From Hemibagrus wyckioides (lineage: Eukaryota; Chordata; Actinopteri; Siluriformes; Bagridae), in NCBI RefSeq assembly GCF_019097595.1, contig NC_080711.1, forward strand, positions 19,489,928 to 19,553,927: a stretch of 64,000 bases of DNA. The letters are read 5' to 3'. Both the position numbers and the translations under genes were made by a program. Each line of letters starts with the position of its first letter. The stretch's first letter is position 1. This document shows positions 52,245 to 59,029 of the stretch, piece by piece. The notes beneath the pieces were generated by a model. That model did no database searches. It had not been told where the DNA came from and worked only from the letters and a program-made list of their open reading frames with translations.

Positions 52245-52636
52245 TCTTGGCAAATTTCAACATTCTGTTAACGCTATTAATGATATCCATCAGCACCTTG
52301 ATATTCATCACACACCCAGACCGATCCATTAGCGCGCTGCTCGTCAGGTTTAGCCTAAAAGTGACTTATGTCAGACTTATTCCTCACTGTAATCAGAGCA
52401 GAATTTATCACACGGAATATCGCTTAAAAAGTCCGGGTATATTTAGCCGAAACATTCAGTCAAGGCAGCTATTATTCCAGATTTTTCCGCAGGGAATTTC
52501 CTACCTCGTCTGCATCGGTTGCTGTTAGCTGCATTATCCGGAATCCATCACCCACGTTTTCTTGGACGGTCACGTCTAGAATGTCAGTGGGAAAAACTGG
52601 AGGGTTGTCGTTGATATCCTGAAGCGTGATCTCCAC
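4382..52636 (-). CDS. fat4: Protocadherin Fat 4, exons 2-17 of probably 17 (5' end outside window)
   Basis: FAT4 is a giant single-pass adhesion protein that binds Dachsous cadherins across cell contacts and acts in planar cell polarity, Hippo-linked growth control and apical membrane organisation. Joined on the minus strand (52636-52505, 45516-45255, 44549-44199, 40191-39269, 38389-38215, 24066-23886, 22372-22122, 21914-17559, 16198-16094, 15796-15489, 13089-13004, 12538-12359, 11307-11183, 9548-9301, 8252-7991, 6276-4382), sixteen exons give one open frame of 3,279 residues. Domains in order are about 18 cadherin repeats, EGF x4, LamG, EGF, LamG, EGF-like x2, a membrane helix and the tail. 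Tail motifs such as [46 protein letters not shown] and the end EQYV separate FAT4 from FAT1-3. The start codon, signal peptide and about half of the cadherin repeats lie upstream of 64000. Exon numbers assume a single upstream exon. Confidence 0.97.
6277..7990 (-). other. fat4 intron 16
   Basis: AT-rich intron with no repeat family I recognise. The part near 6300-6700 is rich in variants of TTAGTATT/TAGCATT and looks like an eroded tandem array. No ORF with coding character. Confidence 0.7.
7991..8252 (-). CDS. fat4: fat4 exon 16: second half of LamG2
   Basis: 262 bases, phase 0 to 1. The acceptor is ATGCACCAG/CTGAAGAAC and the donor CCCAG/GTTAACC, a weak donor because TAA follows GT. It encodes [41 protein letters not shown] and [20 protein letters not shown] frame break right after the donor fixes the exon end. 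Confidence 0.94.
8253..9300 (-). other. fat4 intron 15, strongly purine-rich on plus strand
   Basis: From about 8340 to 9230 the plus strand is mostly A and G (GAGA, AAGAGA, GGAAGAG), so the fat4 pre-mRNA is C/U-rich here. It contains a perfect (GA)22 tract and a short CA tract near 9218-9234. The ORFs in this stretch are compositional artefacts. Confidence 0.8.
8497..8540 (+). repeat. (GA)22 microsatellite
   Basis: Perfect dinucleotide tract inside the purine-rich block of fat4 intron 15. It is (CU)n in the transcript. Confidence 0.95.
9301..9548 (-). CDS. fat4: fat4 exon 15: first half of LamG2
   Basis: 248 bases, phase 1 to 0. The acceptor is CTCTCCCAG/TCATTTC and the donor GTCAGG/GTAAGA. 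It encodes [20 protein letters not shown], a basic and polar stretch with several glutamines, then [20 protein letters not shown] and SNYTTVR, which are laminin-G strands of the second domain. Confidence 0.94.
9549..11182 (-). other. fat4 intron 14, mostly minisatellite
   Basis: Most of this intron, from about 9600 onward, consists of decayed copies of a 42-43 base unit. The best-preserved part is listed separately. No other element is seen. Confidence 0.8.
10098..11015 (+). repeat. 42-43 bp minisatellite with about 337-bp higher-order unit
   Basis: The unit reads approximately CAAATCAAGCTGCCCCCTCT then GACCAATCTTACCCAGTTAC and TC. More than 20 copies can be followed. A multi-unit block beginning near 10451 recurs near 10788 with the same order of unit variants. 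Because the unit is close to 14 codons, two plus-strand ORFs (10428-10769 and 10564-10947) read through it; they are artefacts. Confidence 0.9.
11183..11307 (-). CDS. fat4: fat4 exon 14: EGF5 between the LamG domains
   Basis: 125 bases, phase 2 to 1. The acceptor is TCTTGCAG/ATGCCCC and follows a (GT)n run on this strand. The donor AAAT/GTAAGG has T at -1. It encodes [20 protein letters not shown] and [14 protein letters not shown], one EGF repeat. Its downstream intron 14 holds the 42-bp minisatellite. Confidence 0.93.
11308..12358 (-). other. fat4 intron 13
   Basis: It starts with a (CA)n tract at about 11315-11337, directly beside the exon 14 acceptor, where it forms part of the upstream pyrimidine/GT stretch on the gene strand. 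The rest is AT-rich sequence without a recognisable element. Confidence 0.7.
12359..12538 (-). CDS. fat4: fat4 exon 13: end of LamG1
   Basis: 180 bases, phase 2 to 2. The acceptor is TTCTCACAG/GATATTGG and the donor GACAG/GTGTGT. It encodes [20 protein letters not shown], then [20 protein letters not shown] and [10 protein letters not shown]. The GC-I-x-F-x-I-N-G-x-P-L block is the classic carboxy end of a laminin-G domain. Confidence 0.95.
12539..13003 (-). other. fat4 intron 12, purine-rich
   Basis: From about 12545 to 12840 the plus strand is nearly all purine with GAGAGACAGAGAAA-like words. The pre-mRNA is therefore C/U-rich immediately after exon 12 and before exon 13. Long ORFs on both strands reflect this composition. 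Confidence 0.8.
13004..13089 (-). CDS. fat4: fat4 exon 12: middle of LamG1
   Basis: 86 bases, phase 0 to 2. The acceptor is TTTGTAAG/GCTGCATCG and the donor GACTG/GTGAAT. It encodes [20 protein letters not shown] then SNVAVHTD and part of W. This small exon is not obvious as an ORF. It is supported by both splice sites, frame continuity on both sides and similarity to the FAT4 LamG1 middle. Confidence 0.9.
13090..15488 (-). other. fat4 intron 11
   Basis: The part at 13150-13760 is an eroded tandem array. 13860-14300 is less AT-rich with no recognised family. Around 14680-14840 words such as CTTGGCAGTGCTGGAGCTTA and AACCACTGAACTAC resemble the tail of fish SINE-like repeats. The rest is unremarkable. 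Confidence 0.65.
13150..13760 (+). repeat. Eroded tandem array, unit about 100-120 bp
   Basis: The word group GAGGTAAAGAAAAACAATGC recurs in diverged form near 13210-13255, 13320, 13440, 13550 and 13635. Each copy is followed by GCTAGCA-like and TTGTATCCTTCT-like words in the same order. Confidence 0.7.
15489..15796 (-). CDS. fat4: fat4 exon 11: first half of LamG1
   Basis: 308 bases, phase 1 to 0. The acceptor is TTTCACAG/GCGTTT and the donor GGAATG/GTAAGG. After [20 protein letters not shown] it encodes the laminin-G strands [40 protein letters not shown] and [16 protein letters not shown]. This is the hydrophobic sandwich core of the first LamG domain. Confidence 0.95.
16094..16198 (-). 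CDS. fat4: fat4 exon 10: EGF4
   Basis: 105 bases, phase 1 to 1. The acceptor is GAACTCAG/GGAAAACC and the donor TTTG/GTAAGT. It encodes the end of EGF3 (KTCDSI) and a six-cysteine EGF repeat, [20 protein letters not shown] then YYCHCPFG. Being symmetric, it could be skipped without a frame change. Confidence 0.94.
16199..17558 (-). other. fat4 intron 9
   Basis: Non-repetitive, moderately AT-rich intron. I see no gene, transposon or tandem array. Confidence 0.65.
17559..21914 (-). CDS. fat4: fat4 exon 9: EC24-EC34, membrane-proximal region, EGF1-3
   Basis: 4,356 bases, phase 1 to 1, the long internal exon typical of this gene. The acceptor is TATGCAG/GTTCATTG and the donor GCAG/GTATAG. It encodes eleven cadherin repeats. 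Most linkers are intact ([54 protein letters not shown]), but three are degenerate: GGDFPVIN after EC24, EENHHTPEF after EC29 and GANEYVPRF after EC31. A cadherin-free FAT-type region of about 200 residues follows, then three EGF repeats ([42 protein letters not shown]). The second and third have the D-I/V-N-E calcium-binding start. Confidence 0.97.
22122..22372 (-). CDS. fat4: fat4 exon 8: rest of EC23, start of EC24
   Basis: 251 bases, phase 2 to 1. The acceptor is GTCCACAG/TTATAG and the donor TCAG/GTAGGT. It encodes [36 protein letters not shown], linker DINDNPPRF and the next start HIPASTASG. The histidine run HHHP follows the linker. Confidence 0.95.
22373..23885 (-). other. fat4 intron 7
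   Basis: AT-rich intron with no recognised repeat family or coding segment. A small A/T-rich word cluster (TTTCAATTA variants) lies at 22930-23000. Confidence 0.65.
23886..24066 (-). CDS. fat4: fat4 exon 7: end of EC22, start of EC23
   Basis: 181 bases, phase 1 to 2. The acceptor is a long T tract then CAG/GCTCTCC; the donor is ATTAG/GTACTG. It encodes [20 protein letters not shown], with linker DVNDMVPLF, then [20 protein letters not shown] and VGQNGVI. AG plus the first T of exon 8 makes the serine of GVISYSLSGG. Confidence 0.94.
25664..25918 (+). other. Exon-like open stretch of unknown identity
   Basis: The plus-strand stretch is open for 255 bases between a good acceptor (TTTTTTTGCTGTCAG) and a good donor (CACG/GTAGGT), phase 1 at both ends. 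The product is basic then acidic ([34 protein letters not shown]). I do not recognise it. It may be chance, a retroposed fragment or an exon of an unannotated antisense transcript. Confidence 0.25.
26208..26299 (+). repeat. (TTTA)n followed by (AAAT)n, self-complementary
   Basis: TTTA repeats run from about 26208 to 26262. After a 14-base spacer, AAATA repeats run to about 26299, so the two can pair as a hairpin. Similar AATAAA-rich sequence lies at 26080-26118. Confidence 0.9.
27325..28536 (-). CDS. Tc1-like transposase with C-terminal read-through
   Basis: DD34E transposase that cuts and pastes its own element at TA sites. The start chosen is ATG at 28536 ([17 protein letters not shown]), typical of the family; an upstream in-frame ATG at 28620 is less likely. 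Residues 1-60 form the helix-turn-helix region ([18 protein letters not shown]) and RSGRPRKL the GRPR-like linker. A second HTH follows. The catalytic residues are D154 (LWSDESRFS), D245 (FQHDCAP) and E280 ([13 protein letters not shown]), with 34 residues between the last two. The family end GGPTSY is residue 343 (27508). Here the next codon is TTA, where a stop is expected, so the frame runs on through the left TIR into host DNA and stops at 27327-27325. Activity is unknown. Confidence 0.9.
   Translation of the reverse strand: MGRSQELSEFQRGTVIGCHLCNKSSREISSLLNIPQSTVSCIIRTWKCLGMTATQPRSGRPRKLTERGQRMLRRIVRRGRQLSAESIATDLQTSCGLQISSRTVRRELHGMGFHGRAAASKPYITKCNAKLRMQWCKARRHWTLEQWRHVLWSDESRFSIWQSDGRVWVWRLPGERYLSDCIVPSVKFGGGGIMVWGCFSGAGLGPLVPVKGTLNASAYRDILDNSMLPTLWEQFGAGPFLFQHDCAPVTKARSIKTWMTESGVDELDWPAQSPDLNPIEHLWDELERRLRARPSRPTSVCDLTNALLEEWSKIPINTLLNLVDSLPRRVEAVIAAKGGPTSYLTLWIRNGMSLKFICESRQVSEYFWQYSVDRQIDRQEEKVQREGNHHHCVCHVSEPDREL
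27423..28670 (-). mobile_element. Tc1/mariner DNA transposon, near-complete
   Basis: 1,248-bp element bounded by TA on both sides (27421-27422 and 28671-28672), the expected target duplication. The terminal inverted repeats are 29 bases and perfect: left 27423-27451 starting CACTATATTGCCAAAAGT, right 28642-28670 as its reverse complement. A single long transposase ORF lies between them on the minus strand. The perfect termini and open frame suggest a fairly recent insertion. It sits in the same orientation as fat4. Confidence 0.95.
28671..28764 (+). repeat. (TATC)n / (TGTC)n compound microsatellite
   Basis: TATC repeats to about 28726, then TCTG repeats to about 28764. The same kind of TCTA/TCTG sequence lies on the other side of the Tc1 element at 27401-27422, so the array was split by the insertion. 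Confidence 0.9.
28919..28950 (+). repeat. (GT)n microsatellite
   Basis: Dinucleotide tract of about 16 units in intron 6. Further CA/GT tracts lie at 29202-29220, 29311-29330, 31699-31714 and 32261-32306. Confidence 0.9.
29950..30182 (+). repeat. Fish retroposon 3' end with (GGAT)n tail
   Basis: Diverged copy of a widespread fish repeat. Words include CCTCCCTCAGTCCAAAGA, GGTTGGCACCCTGTCCAGG and GGATAAGCGGTAAAGAAAAT, followed by a GGAT repeat tail at 30151-30182. It is probably a 5'-truncated non-LTR element or a SINE sharing its tail; the family is not determined. Confidence 0.65.
30337..30551 (+). repeat. SINE-like interspersed repeat, copy A
   Basis: It begins TTTGTTTGTCACATATACC and ends GAACAACCCAGAGCCTTTAC CACTTGAGCTACC. 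Shared words with copy B at 48750-48935 (TTTGTCACATAT, GTCAGAGC, CAGGGTCA, CTTGCTCA) show a common family, common in fish as I remember it. Confidence 0.65.
32959..33471 (+). mobile_element. Internally deleted Tc1-like element (non-autonomous remnant)
   Basis: Flanked by TA at 32957-32958 and 33472-33473. The left end CAATGATCAGGCAT and the right end, reverse-complemented CACCGATCAGACATAACATT, are imperfect inverted repeats. After a leader (CACCTGTTAGTGGGTGGGAT) come remnants of a transposase start (AAAAATGAGCAAGCGTAAGG) and its DNA-binding region, then an abrupt jump to the transposase end (GCAAAAGGAGGACCAACACA). The catalytic core is missing and frames are broken. It belongs to a different Tc1 family from the 27-kb element. 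Confidence 0.8.
33741..34388 (+). repeat. Probable interspersed repeat, unclassified
   Basis: Contains GAGAGGAACCAGGCTCAGAAGGGAACC, split here as GAGAGGAACCAGGCTCAGAA and GGGAACC, an internal SINE-tail-like piece (GGCATTTGGCAGACACCCTT) and a block ending near CATTGTGCTAAACTTTCTAG. I recall such words as repetitive in catfish genomes; this is memory, not a search. No transposase-like ORF. Confidence 0.45.
35381..35406 (+). repeat. (CT)n microsatellite in C/T-rich block
   Basis: Perfect CT tract at the end of a pyrimidine-rich stretch at 35040-35406. The ORFs of 60-130 residues here are serine/leucine-rich artefacts of the composition. Confidence 0.9.
38215..38389 (-). CDS. fat4: fat4 exon 6: middle of EC22
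   Basis: 175 bases, phase 0 to 1. The acceptor is CTTTGGCAG/GTTGTTGC and the donor TCAG/GTGAGA. It encodes [29 protein letters not shown] and [19 protein letters not shown], the core strands of one cadherin repeat. It is separated from exon 7 by the 14-kb intron 6. Confidence 0.95.
38390..39268 (-). other. fat4 intron 5, GC-AG intron filled by minisatellite
   Basis: 879-base intron with a GC donor (CAG/GCAAGT at 39269/39268) and CAG acceptor. Nearly all of it is decayed copies of a roughly 44-base unit, listed separately. Confidence 0.85.
38470..39200 (+). repeat. 44-bp minisatellite
   Basis: The unit is approximately TGATTTGGATAGGTTCCTGG then AAAGGTTCCTCTGTATGGGT and TGTG. Three near-identical copies begin at 38948, 38992 and 39036, exactly 44 apart, with more diverged copies on both sides. 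Confidence 0.9.
39269..40191 (-). CDS. fat4: fat4 exon 5: EC19 to start of EC22
   Basis: 923 bases, phase 1 in and phase 0 out. The acceptor is TTTTCAG/GTATGAATG. It holds most of EC19, all of EC20 and EC21 and the start of EC22, with linkers [18 protein letters not shown] and DINDCAPVF. It ends NLPKNILQ. The donor is CAG/GCAAGT, a GC rather than GT donor. Only this position keeps the frame into VVARDDDYG of exon 6. Confidence 0.95.
40192..44198 (-). other. fat4 intron 4
   Basis: 40440-40870 resembles diverged copies of the intron 5 minisatellite (GTGATTTGGATTG, GGGTTCT, TCTATGG). 41040-41130 holds a SINE-tail-like piece (CTTAACCACTGAGCCACC). 43340-44185 is a second tandem array. The rest is AT-rich unique sequence. 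Confidence 0.7.
43340..44185 (+). repeat. About 67-70 bp minisatellite next to fat4 exon 4
   Basis: The unit contains CTCTTCCCTGGTACTAACAG, a variable GAGG/GAGA linker and CTTCACTGGGACTAACAAG. About a dozen diverged copies can be followed, the last ending about 15 bases from the exon 4 donor. ORFs here are artefacts. Confidence 0.85.
44199..44549 (-). CDS. fat4: fat4 exon 4: rest of EC18, start of EC19
   Basis: 351 bases, phase 1 to 1. The acceptor is CTACTAAG/GCTCC and the donor GATG/GTAAGA. It encodes [18 protein letters not shown], an acidic EEDDDDS loop, the linker [10 protein letters not shown] and the next start [23 protein letters not shown] 67-70 bp minisatellite lies just beyond its donor. 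Confidence 0.95.
44550..45254 (-). other. fat4 intron 3
   Basis: 705-base unique intron. Nothing recognised. Confidence 0.7.
45255..45516 (-). CDS. fat4: fat4 exon 3: rest of EC17, start of EC18
   Basis: 262 bases, phase 0 in and phase 1 out. The acceptor is TATTGCAG/GGTCCA and the donor CCAG/GTAAGC. It carries [34 protein letters not shown], the linker DINDHTPKF and the next repeat start [16 protein letters not shown] replaces the usual DINDN. Confidence 0.95.
46440..47180 (+). repeat. Eroded tandem array, unit about 90-110 bp
   Basis: Words such as CCCTCAGAAATC, TTAGCTAGC and GTGTTAGTG recur in order, for example near 46468, 46558 and 46664. AGCT/GCTAGC-rich throughout; strongly diverged. 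Confidence 0.55.
48724..48935 (+). repeat. SINE-like repeat copy B with (GAA)n at its edge
   Basis: A (GAA) tract at 48724-48749 is followed by GCCTTTATTTGTCACATATC, AGCTGGGGTCAGAGCTCAGG, CTTGGCAGTGCTAGGGTCC and GACCTTCTGATCAATAGCCC. Same family as 30337-30551. Confidence 0.7.
49855..50165 (+). repeat. Direct duplication, left copy
   Basis: It shares TTCCAGTCTGCTGGTCTGTT, AACACATGTGGCT/AAACATGTGGCT, GTTAGCCAAGG, TGGCACTGGTCT and GAACACCTGGGG, in the same order, with 50862-51190. The offset is about 1,007 bases and the copies are moderately diverged. Confidence 0.85.
50862..51190 (+). repeat. Direct duplication, right copy
   Basis: Right-hand partner of 49855-50165, with the same word order and small indels. 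Between the copies, 50190-50860 is made of diverged CAGATCCACCTG/ACCTGAGG-type words, an eroded short tandem array. Confidence 0.85.
52194..52243 (+). repeat. (CT)n microsatellite
   Basis: About 24 units, one interruption (CTAT), lying about 260 bases downstream of fat4 exon 2 in gene direction. Confidence 0.95.
52505..52636 (-). CDS. fat4: fat4 exon 2: end of EC16, start of EC17
   Basis: 132 bases, phase 0 at both ends. The acceptor CTTTCAG precedes GTGGAGATC and the donor is GAG/GTAGGA. It encodes a cadherin calcium-linker motif (DINDNPPVF), the first strands of the next repeat ([10 protein letters not shown]) and ends in TATDADE, which continues in frame into [10 protein letters not shown] of exon 3. 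A (GA)n run starts within a few bases of the acceptor. EC numbering is inferred by counting back from EC34. Confidence 0.93.
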
Positions 52637-52641
52637 CTGAA

Positions 52642-52673
<32 letters not shown>

Positions 52674-55498
52674 AATTGAGAATTGTTATGTGTTTTCATC
52701 TCGCACCACAGAGTGCTTTTGATACCTGAAGGAATAACAACGGTTTATCCTGGATTTTAGAGTTTACACTCTAAAATACAACTTATACACACTGTACAAT
52801 CCTTCCACACACACACACCACCACCACTGTCAACCTACACTTGATCCCCTAACTGCCCGCAACCCGTTGCCAATAAACATGCAATCGAAAGCACAACAGG
52901 CATTTGCTTTGCATCTTGCTGTTTATTGCTTAAATAAATAAGCAGAGCGCGTGTTTAGAAGTTCCCCACATCCACAGTCTGCATTAATGGTGTTTGTGAT
53001 TGAACATAATTCCCCTCGAGACAGAAACAAAGACAAGAAAACACGACAAAGATGCATATTTTCCTCCTAGTCAGACGCAAACCCTGTGAAGATTCATCTT
53101 AATCAATTCTCCCTAGACTTCCATTATAATATATTTATACTGTAATTCAGGAGCATAACCGCTGAGTCTGAAGAGCTGTATTTTTCGAATTTTGCTTGTG
53201 GAACCAGATACTATATTATTACCGCTTTAATACACATGATTTATCTCATAATAAAGTCTCAACTTTATTGTTTTGGACCAATAAAGGAAGTAGCTTTCAC
53301 AGGACAACTGCAATAAAATAAAAAATAAAATTAAATAAAATAAAAAATTTAGCTTTAGTTCTGACTAGAACTAGTGACTCCTTTCCCAAAAAATAAATAA
53401 ATAAATAAATAAATAAATTGACAAATTCTTACGTGTATTAATTTAATTTTCTTTGGACCAAAAAAAACAACCCTGAGTCTTCAGACCATGAGTGAGAAGA
53501 GAGCATTCCGCAGTGCTTTGTGTATACAAATATTAATAATAAGATCAGCAAATGAAAAGAAAAATGCGTCTCTCATTTCCCCTTGATGTGTAAATAATGT
53601 TTCGTCTCTTCTTTTCTGTTTATGTGGATAATTAGGAGGAAGATGCGGTCGTGATAAATAATTACAGCCACAGATTTACCCACAATCCCTCTGGAGTAGG
53701 AGATCAAAGAGTTGTAGTGTTAAAAAGAAAGAGAAAGGAAGTCGGAAAGGACAGGAATGTGTGAGAGGGAATTAGAAATAATGTGTGTGTGTGTGAAGAA
53801 GAGAGAGAGAGAGAGAGGTGTGTGTGTGTGTGTGTGTGTAAGAGAGATTGTCCTGAATCATTGATAGTCATGCTGAATAATGCACTCAGTCAGTGTTAAA
53901 GAGCCGCAGGAGCTCAGAAATCTGATCCTCCCTTCGCGAAAAGTGATGTGTTTCACCTGGGCAAAGCCGCGACCTTTGAACTCACACATACACAGCTACC
54001 GTAAATAGTGTCTGTGTGTGTGTGTGTGTTAAACTGATCTTCTTGACTTACACATACCTGAACACTATCTGACCATCAACAGAACTACCCTCTCTTACTC
54101 TCTGTCTCCACCTCTGTCTCTCTCTCTCTCACACACAAACAAACACACACACACACATAGAATTGAGGGACTGGCAAATGAACCCAGACAAAAAAAAATT
54201 ACCTCAGTGAAATATGCATAATTCTCAAGGGAAAGAAGCAAGAACCAAAACACAAATAAAAAGTCAAGCAGCAGGATCAGAACAATGACCTGAAACTGAA
54301 GATTAAGCAAAAAACTAAATACAAATAAAAGAAGAAGCTGAACCAGAAACAAACAAGGACAAGAACCAAAACCTAAATATACAAACAATAATCAGAATGA
54401 GAACAAACAAGAACTGGGGGAAAAAAAACAAAAAACAGGAGCAGACCTAGACCCAGATAAACAACAATCAACAATAATTAAAGAGTAAACAGTAAAAAAT
54501 GTTGAAGAAAACAAAACTTCAACCAGAAATATATAAGAGAACAGACCAGAATGAGAAAAAAGCAAGAATCTGCATGAAACAGAAACAGAAATGGATTCAG
54601 AGCCAGAAAAAAAAAAGACGAACTAGAATTAGGAAGAACTAGAATTAATTCCTGGTCTTTAATCAAAAGTTCAAGCGGATGAAAAAAAAACAAGGACAAG
54701 AAGAAGAATCTGAAAAAAATCAACTGAAAATCAACAATTAAAAAAAAAAGAAGCAGTGTAAGAACTGGAATGAAATCCAGATATAAAAGTCAGCTTTAAT
54801 CATTAGTTAAAGAACAGAAAAAGGAAGCAAAAACAGGGAACAGAACAAAATATCAAAACAGGAGGAGAAAGAGAATGAATCGGTAGGAGAGAAAAAACAA
54901 AAACAGAACCAGAACAATCAAGTAACTGCAAATAGAAACAGATTCAGCATCAGAACAGAATTATTATAAGAAATAATTCCGAAAGATCATCGAAATCAAA
55001 GAATTGGAATCGGAATAAGCAGAATTAGGGAAAAGATTTGTATTCCAGACAGACCCTTAACATATACTTCAAACAGGAAGGATGCTATTGAAGAAAAACT
55101 ATTTCCTACGTCTGACCTCGCTGTGACCTTGACCTTGTTTGGATCGATTCCAAAATCATCCTGGACAAATGGACCAACAAGTGGATTGAATACCTAAAAT
55201 CAGTAAGAACTAAAAATGAAGATCCAGAATTAGAAATGATCGTTAAGCAGAAGAAGAGGAAGAGGAAGAAGAAGAAATGAAAACATGGACACCAATGAGA
55301 ACCAGAATCAGGATGAGATCTGTGTTAGTGGAAAAAAAGGTAATGAGTATCTTAAAGTGACTGATGGCTCTCTCTTTCTGTGTGTGTGTGTGTGTGTCTG
55401 TCTGTCTGTCTGTATGTCTCTAAGGAAGGATTTTTGTGGTATGCTCAATGTAACTCATTTCCTAAAATTTAACTCCATACTCAAAGACCATTTATAAA

Positions 55499-55512
55499 TC
55501 TCTCTCTCTCTC

Positions 55513-55546
<34 letters not shown>

Positions 55547-55575
55547 CCTCCCTCTCTCTCTCTGTCTCTCTCTCT
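55499..55575 (+). repeat. (CT)n block
   Basis: Imperfect CT tract with CCCT and TGTC interruptions. Similar (CT)13 at about 63250-63275. Confidence 0.9.
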
Positions 55576-58500
55576 TGCTCGCTCTATTCTGGACTCTTCA
55601 CTCTCTCTCCACATTCTCTCACTCTATTTTCTTCCCCGCTTTGGTGTATGCCATAGATTTAGGAGGTTATTACTCTAGGAGTCTAAGCACAGATTCTTTA
55701 TCCTCCTCACACACACACACACACACACACAAACTCTGCATGGAGCGAATTGGAAATTTCTCAGGGTGGAAACGAGCTCCACAGGGGGGTGTGGAGACCT
55801 GCCAGGATCTTTAAAAAAGGAGACACTAAGGGTATACACACACACAAATCCCTATAAGACCCAGATGAGGCAGAGAGTAAGTGTGTGTGTGTGTGTGTGT
55901 GTGTGTATTACTTTAACAATGTAGTAAATACATGTGTCAGAATCTTCACTCTGACAGGAAATCTGTACATATCAGGGTTTTAAGGACTGTCACTGAAGTG
56001 GAAGCTTCACAACTTTGTTTATTGTCGATTTTTGGGGAAAAAAAAACCCATTTATTTTGCAATCTGGACCCTTGGACTAAAATTAGAATCTAAGAATAGG
56101 CAATCAGCTCATGTGTGAGCTCATGTATGCGGAAGAGGGTCGAAAGCACTTTCTACACTTCTGAATCGTTTATGCTGCCATCTGATGCAGCAGTTTGAAA
56201 AAAAAAAATGCATTGGTTGCCTTCATAGTCTTGTAGTGAACACATCTTTGCCCCACCCTCCCCAGTTTGTAGCAATGGCGTGACTGGGATAATTAACTCG
56301 AATGGGGTCTTGTGGCCTCATTATACCACAGCCAGTATGATGTCATACTTTGTATTCATTTATAGTTACATTTGGTGTCGTGGACATAGCTCGAAACTTT
56401 AGGGACAAACAAGGCTGCGGCATTGTTTGTAGTCTACAAGAAAATCCGACAAAAACAGAAAAAAATAGACTGTAGATCTGGATTGTAGAGTTCTAGTTGG
56501 TACCTTGGAGCTCCCTAGACTCCCTGGAGCTCCGTAGACACCCTGGTCTGATCCTGAACTCAGTCCACTTGGCTGCCCTTTGGGTTAGAACAGGAACTTT
56601 TGGTCTCTTTCCAAATTTGGTCTCATACATTCACTTCTTTTGGGTTGTTCTAGCATTCTCATTAGTTTAGTTCAACACAGTAAATTAACAATGTTCTCAA
56701 AGCCCCAGTAATTAAATTCGACTAACATTTAGGATCCAACTTTTGTAAGAAGTGCATTCGCTTTCTAAGCAAAGGCCATATACCATATTAAATTATTGAG
56801 CAGATTTTTGGTAGAATAACGAAACATAATTTTTTAGATGTTATTTAAACTTGCTATTGTCCAATATCTAAACATTTTATTTTAAAGTCTCTGTAACCTG
56901 TGTGTGTGTGTGCGTGTGTGATTAAAAGTCTAAACAGGGCTGAAATTGTGTGTGTGAACCACCTCCCTCCATTACGCCCCCCGCTGAGCGCCTCAATGAG
57001 AAAAGCCCAAAACAGTGACAATAAGACACAATAAATGTGTGTGAGAGAGAGACGGACTGTGAGAATGAGAGAGCGCGACTAACTGAGAGAGCGTGTGTGT
57101 GTGTGCGTGTGTGTATGTGAATAAGACCTCAGCAGTCGGTACATAATCGCTAATTTTTGTGCACAGCGGCTCCCAGAACTCCCTGACAGTTAAAGTGTCT
57201 AGGATGGAGATTAAACAGGACCCAACAGTTCCCATTCGCACACATACACACAGAAACAGCTCGAACCAAACCCCAGCAGAGCGAAATTACAAACTTCTCG
57301 TTACACACCATAAACATCTAAACGCTACCTCACAACCCTGTGTCTTTAACATGCACACATACACACACACACACGTTTTTTTTTTTTTCAAACAATTCCT
57401 GTTTGCCGTGATCTTTCCAGCCAACATTCCAACCACAAAACACAAGTAAAGCCAGTTTTAGAGTTTGCTAAAATGCCACTGCTCTTAGCAAACACTAAAC
57501 CTTCTCCCAGTGCTTGCGGAAAGCTCAGGAAACTTCAGTAGGTAGTATTAGCATCAGGACTAGCCATTGGATCATTTCAAAAAAGGCACTGAAATATGAG
57601 CCAGACCAGAATCGGAGGAAGAAAAACGAAACACATGCCATGAGTTTCTATCAAATCTTCATGGAGCACAAAGAAATGGATTTGGGTTAAAACATTGCTT
57701 CAAATCATAAAACTCCACTTGGTAATCTCTGATCCATAGAATCACCCCTCCCTTGCTCTTTTTTTCTTTCTTTCTGTCTCTCTCCATCTGTGTGTGTCGT
57801 TTAGAGAGGAGCAGGAAGCGTCTGGCGGGCTGCGGGCCGAGTAGAATGGAGCAGAAACGCTAATGTGTTTAACATGAGGTGGCATAAAGCATATTTCTGC
57901 CAAAGAGCACAGCTATAACAGACCTGTTCCCCTTACTGAGGCCATTCATGGACGAGAGAGAGCAAGAAAGAGAGATGGGGAAAGAAATTGTAAGAGACAG
58001 ACAGAGGAAGTGACTGGAAGCGTATATGAATAATAGGATAAGAAATAGTGAAAACACAACACTGCAATTTAGGATGCTTTCACGTCCGCTTGTTTCCTGA
58101 AGTGTTCTGGGACCCCGATGTAAAAATCGTATGTGAAACTCAAGACAAACCCATAAGAGATAAGTTTATGAATGGTGAAACAAAAACATATCTCGAAAAA
58201 GTCTTTACAAGATTAAAAACGTATGTGAAGTGACTGATACAAAAAAGAAAGAAAGAAAAATAGCACAAGAGATAGCAAAAACACATTTCACTTTAGGATG
58301 CTTTCATGAATACCTTGTTTCCTTGAGCACTTGGGATTGTGTTCTGCTCCAGCCTTATCCAAATTTATGATGTGGTCCAAACCTGATCCAAACTTAAGTC
58401 AAATCCAAACCCAAATGGAGGAAAAAGTGTATTATTCGATGACCTTCATTGGACGTATGAAAAACGCTCCAGAGAATCAATCATCCTATGTGAGTCTGAG

Positions 58501-59029
58501 ACGGTATGCAAGAGTGTAAAGAAAAAGTGTGTTTATCTGATGATGTGTGTCTTTCTAAACTGTGTGTATCATCAGAAGGCTTCCTTCATTATAGAGAGAT
58601 TTCATGCTTGTCTATTGGCATAGAAAACAATACCTTCACATTCGACAACTTCTGGCACAACTAACACTGGCAAGATTAAAAGGATTACTGCTTGCACGAA
58701 TAATACGATTAACACTGGTAAAGCTGCTGCCATTGAAACAGAAACCACAATCCCAACACTGGAACAACCAGCTCTGGCATAGCCGTGGTGTGATTGATAT
58801 TAGTCTAAGATCGGATGAAGTAACCTTTGAAGATCTCCAGGGTATCCCAAGGTCTAAAACTGTAAGGGGTAAAATTAGGAAAACAAGTTTTTGGAGATCT
58901 GGTAGAACAGGAATATTGGAAGGACTACAGCTTTTCAACGTTCAGCAATTAAATCCTGGCCTTTCAAAACTGAATGATCTAACACTCGAAACTTTAACAA
59001 TTCAAGGAATGCCTCCCATTGGAAGGCAC

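Larger units (their letters stand above)
45517..52504 (-). other. fat4 intron 2
   Basis: About 7 kb. 46440-47180 is an eroded tandem array. SINE-like pieces lie at about 48395-48530 and 48750-48935. A direct duplication lies at 49855-50165 and 50862-51190, with eroded repeats between. A (CT)n tract is at 52194-52243. No coding segment is supported. Confidence 0.7.
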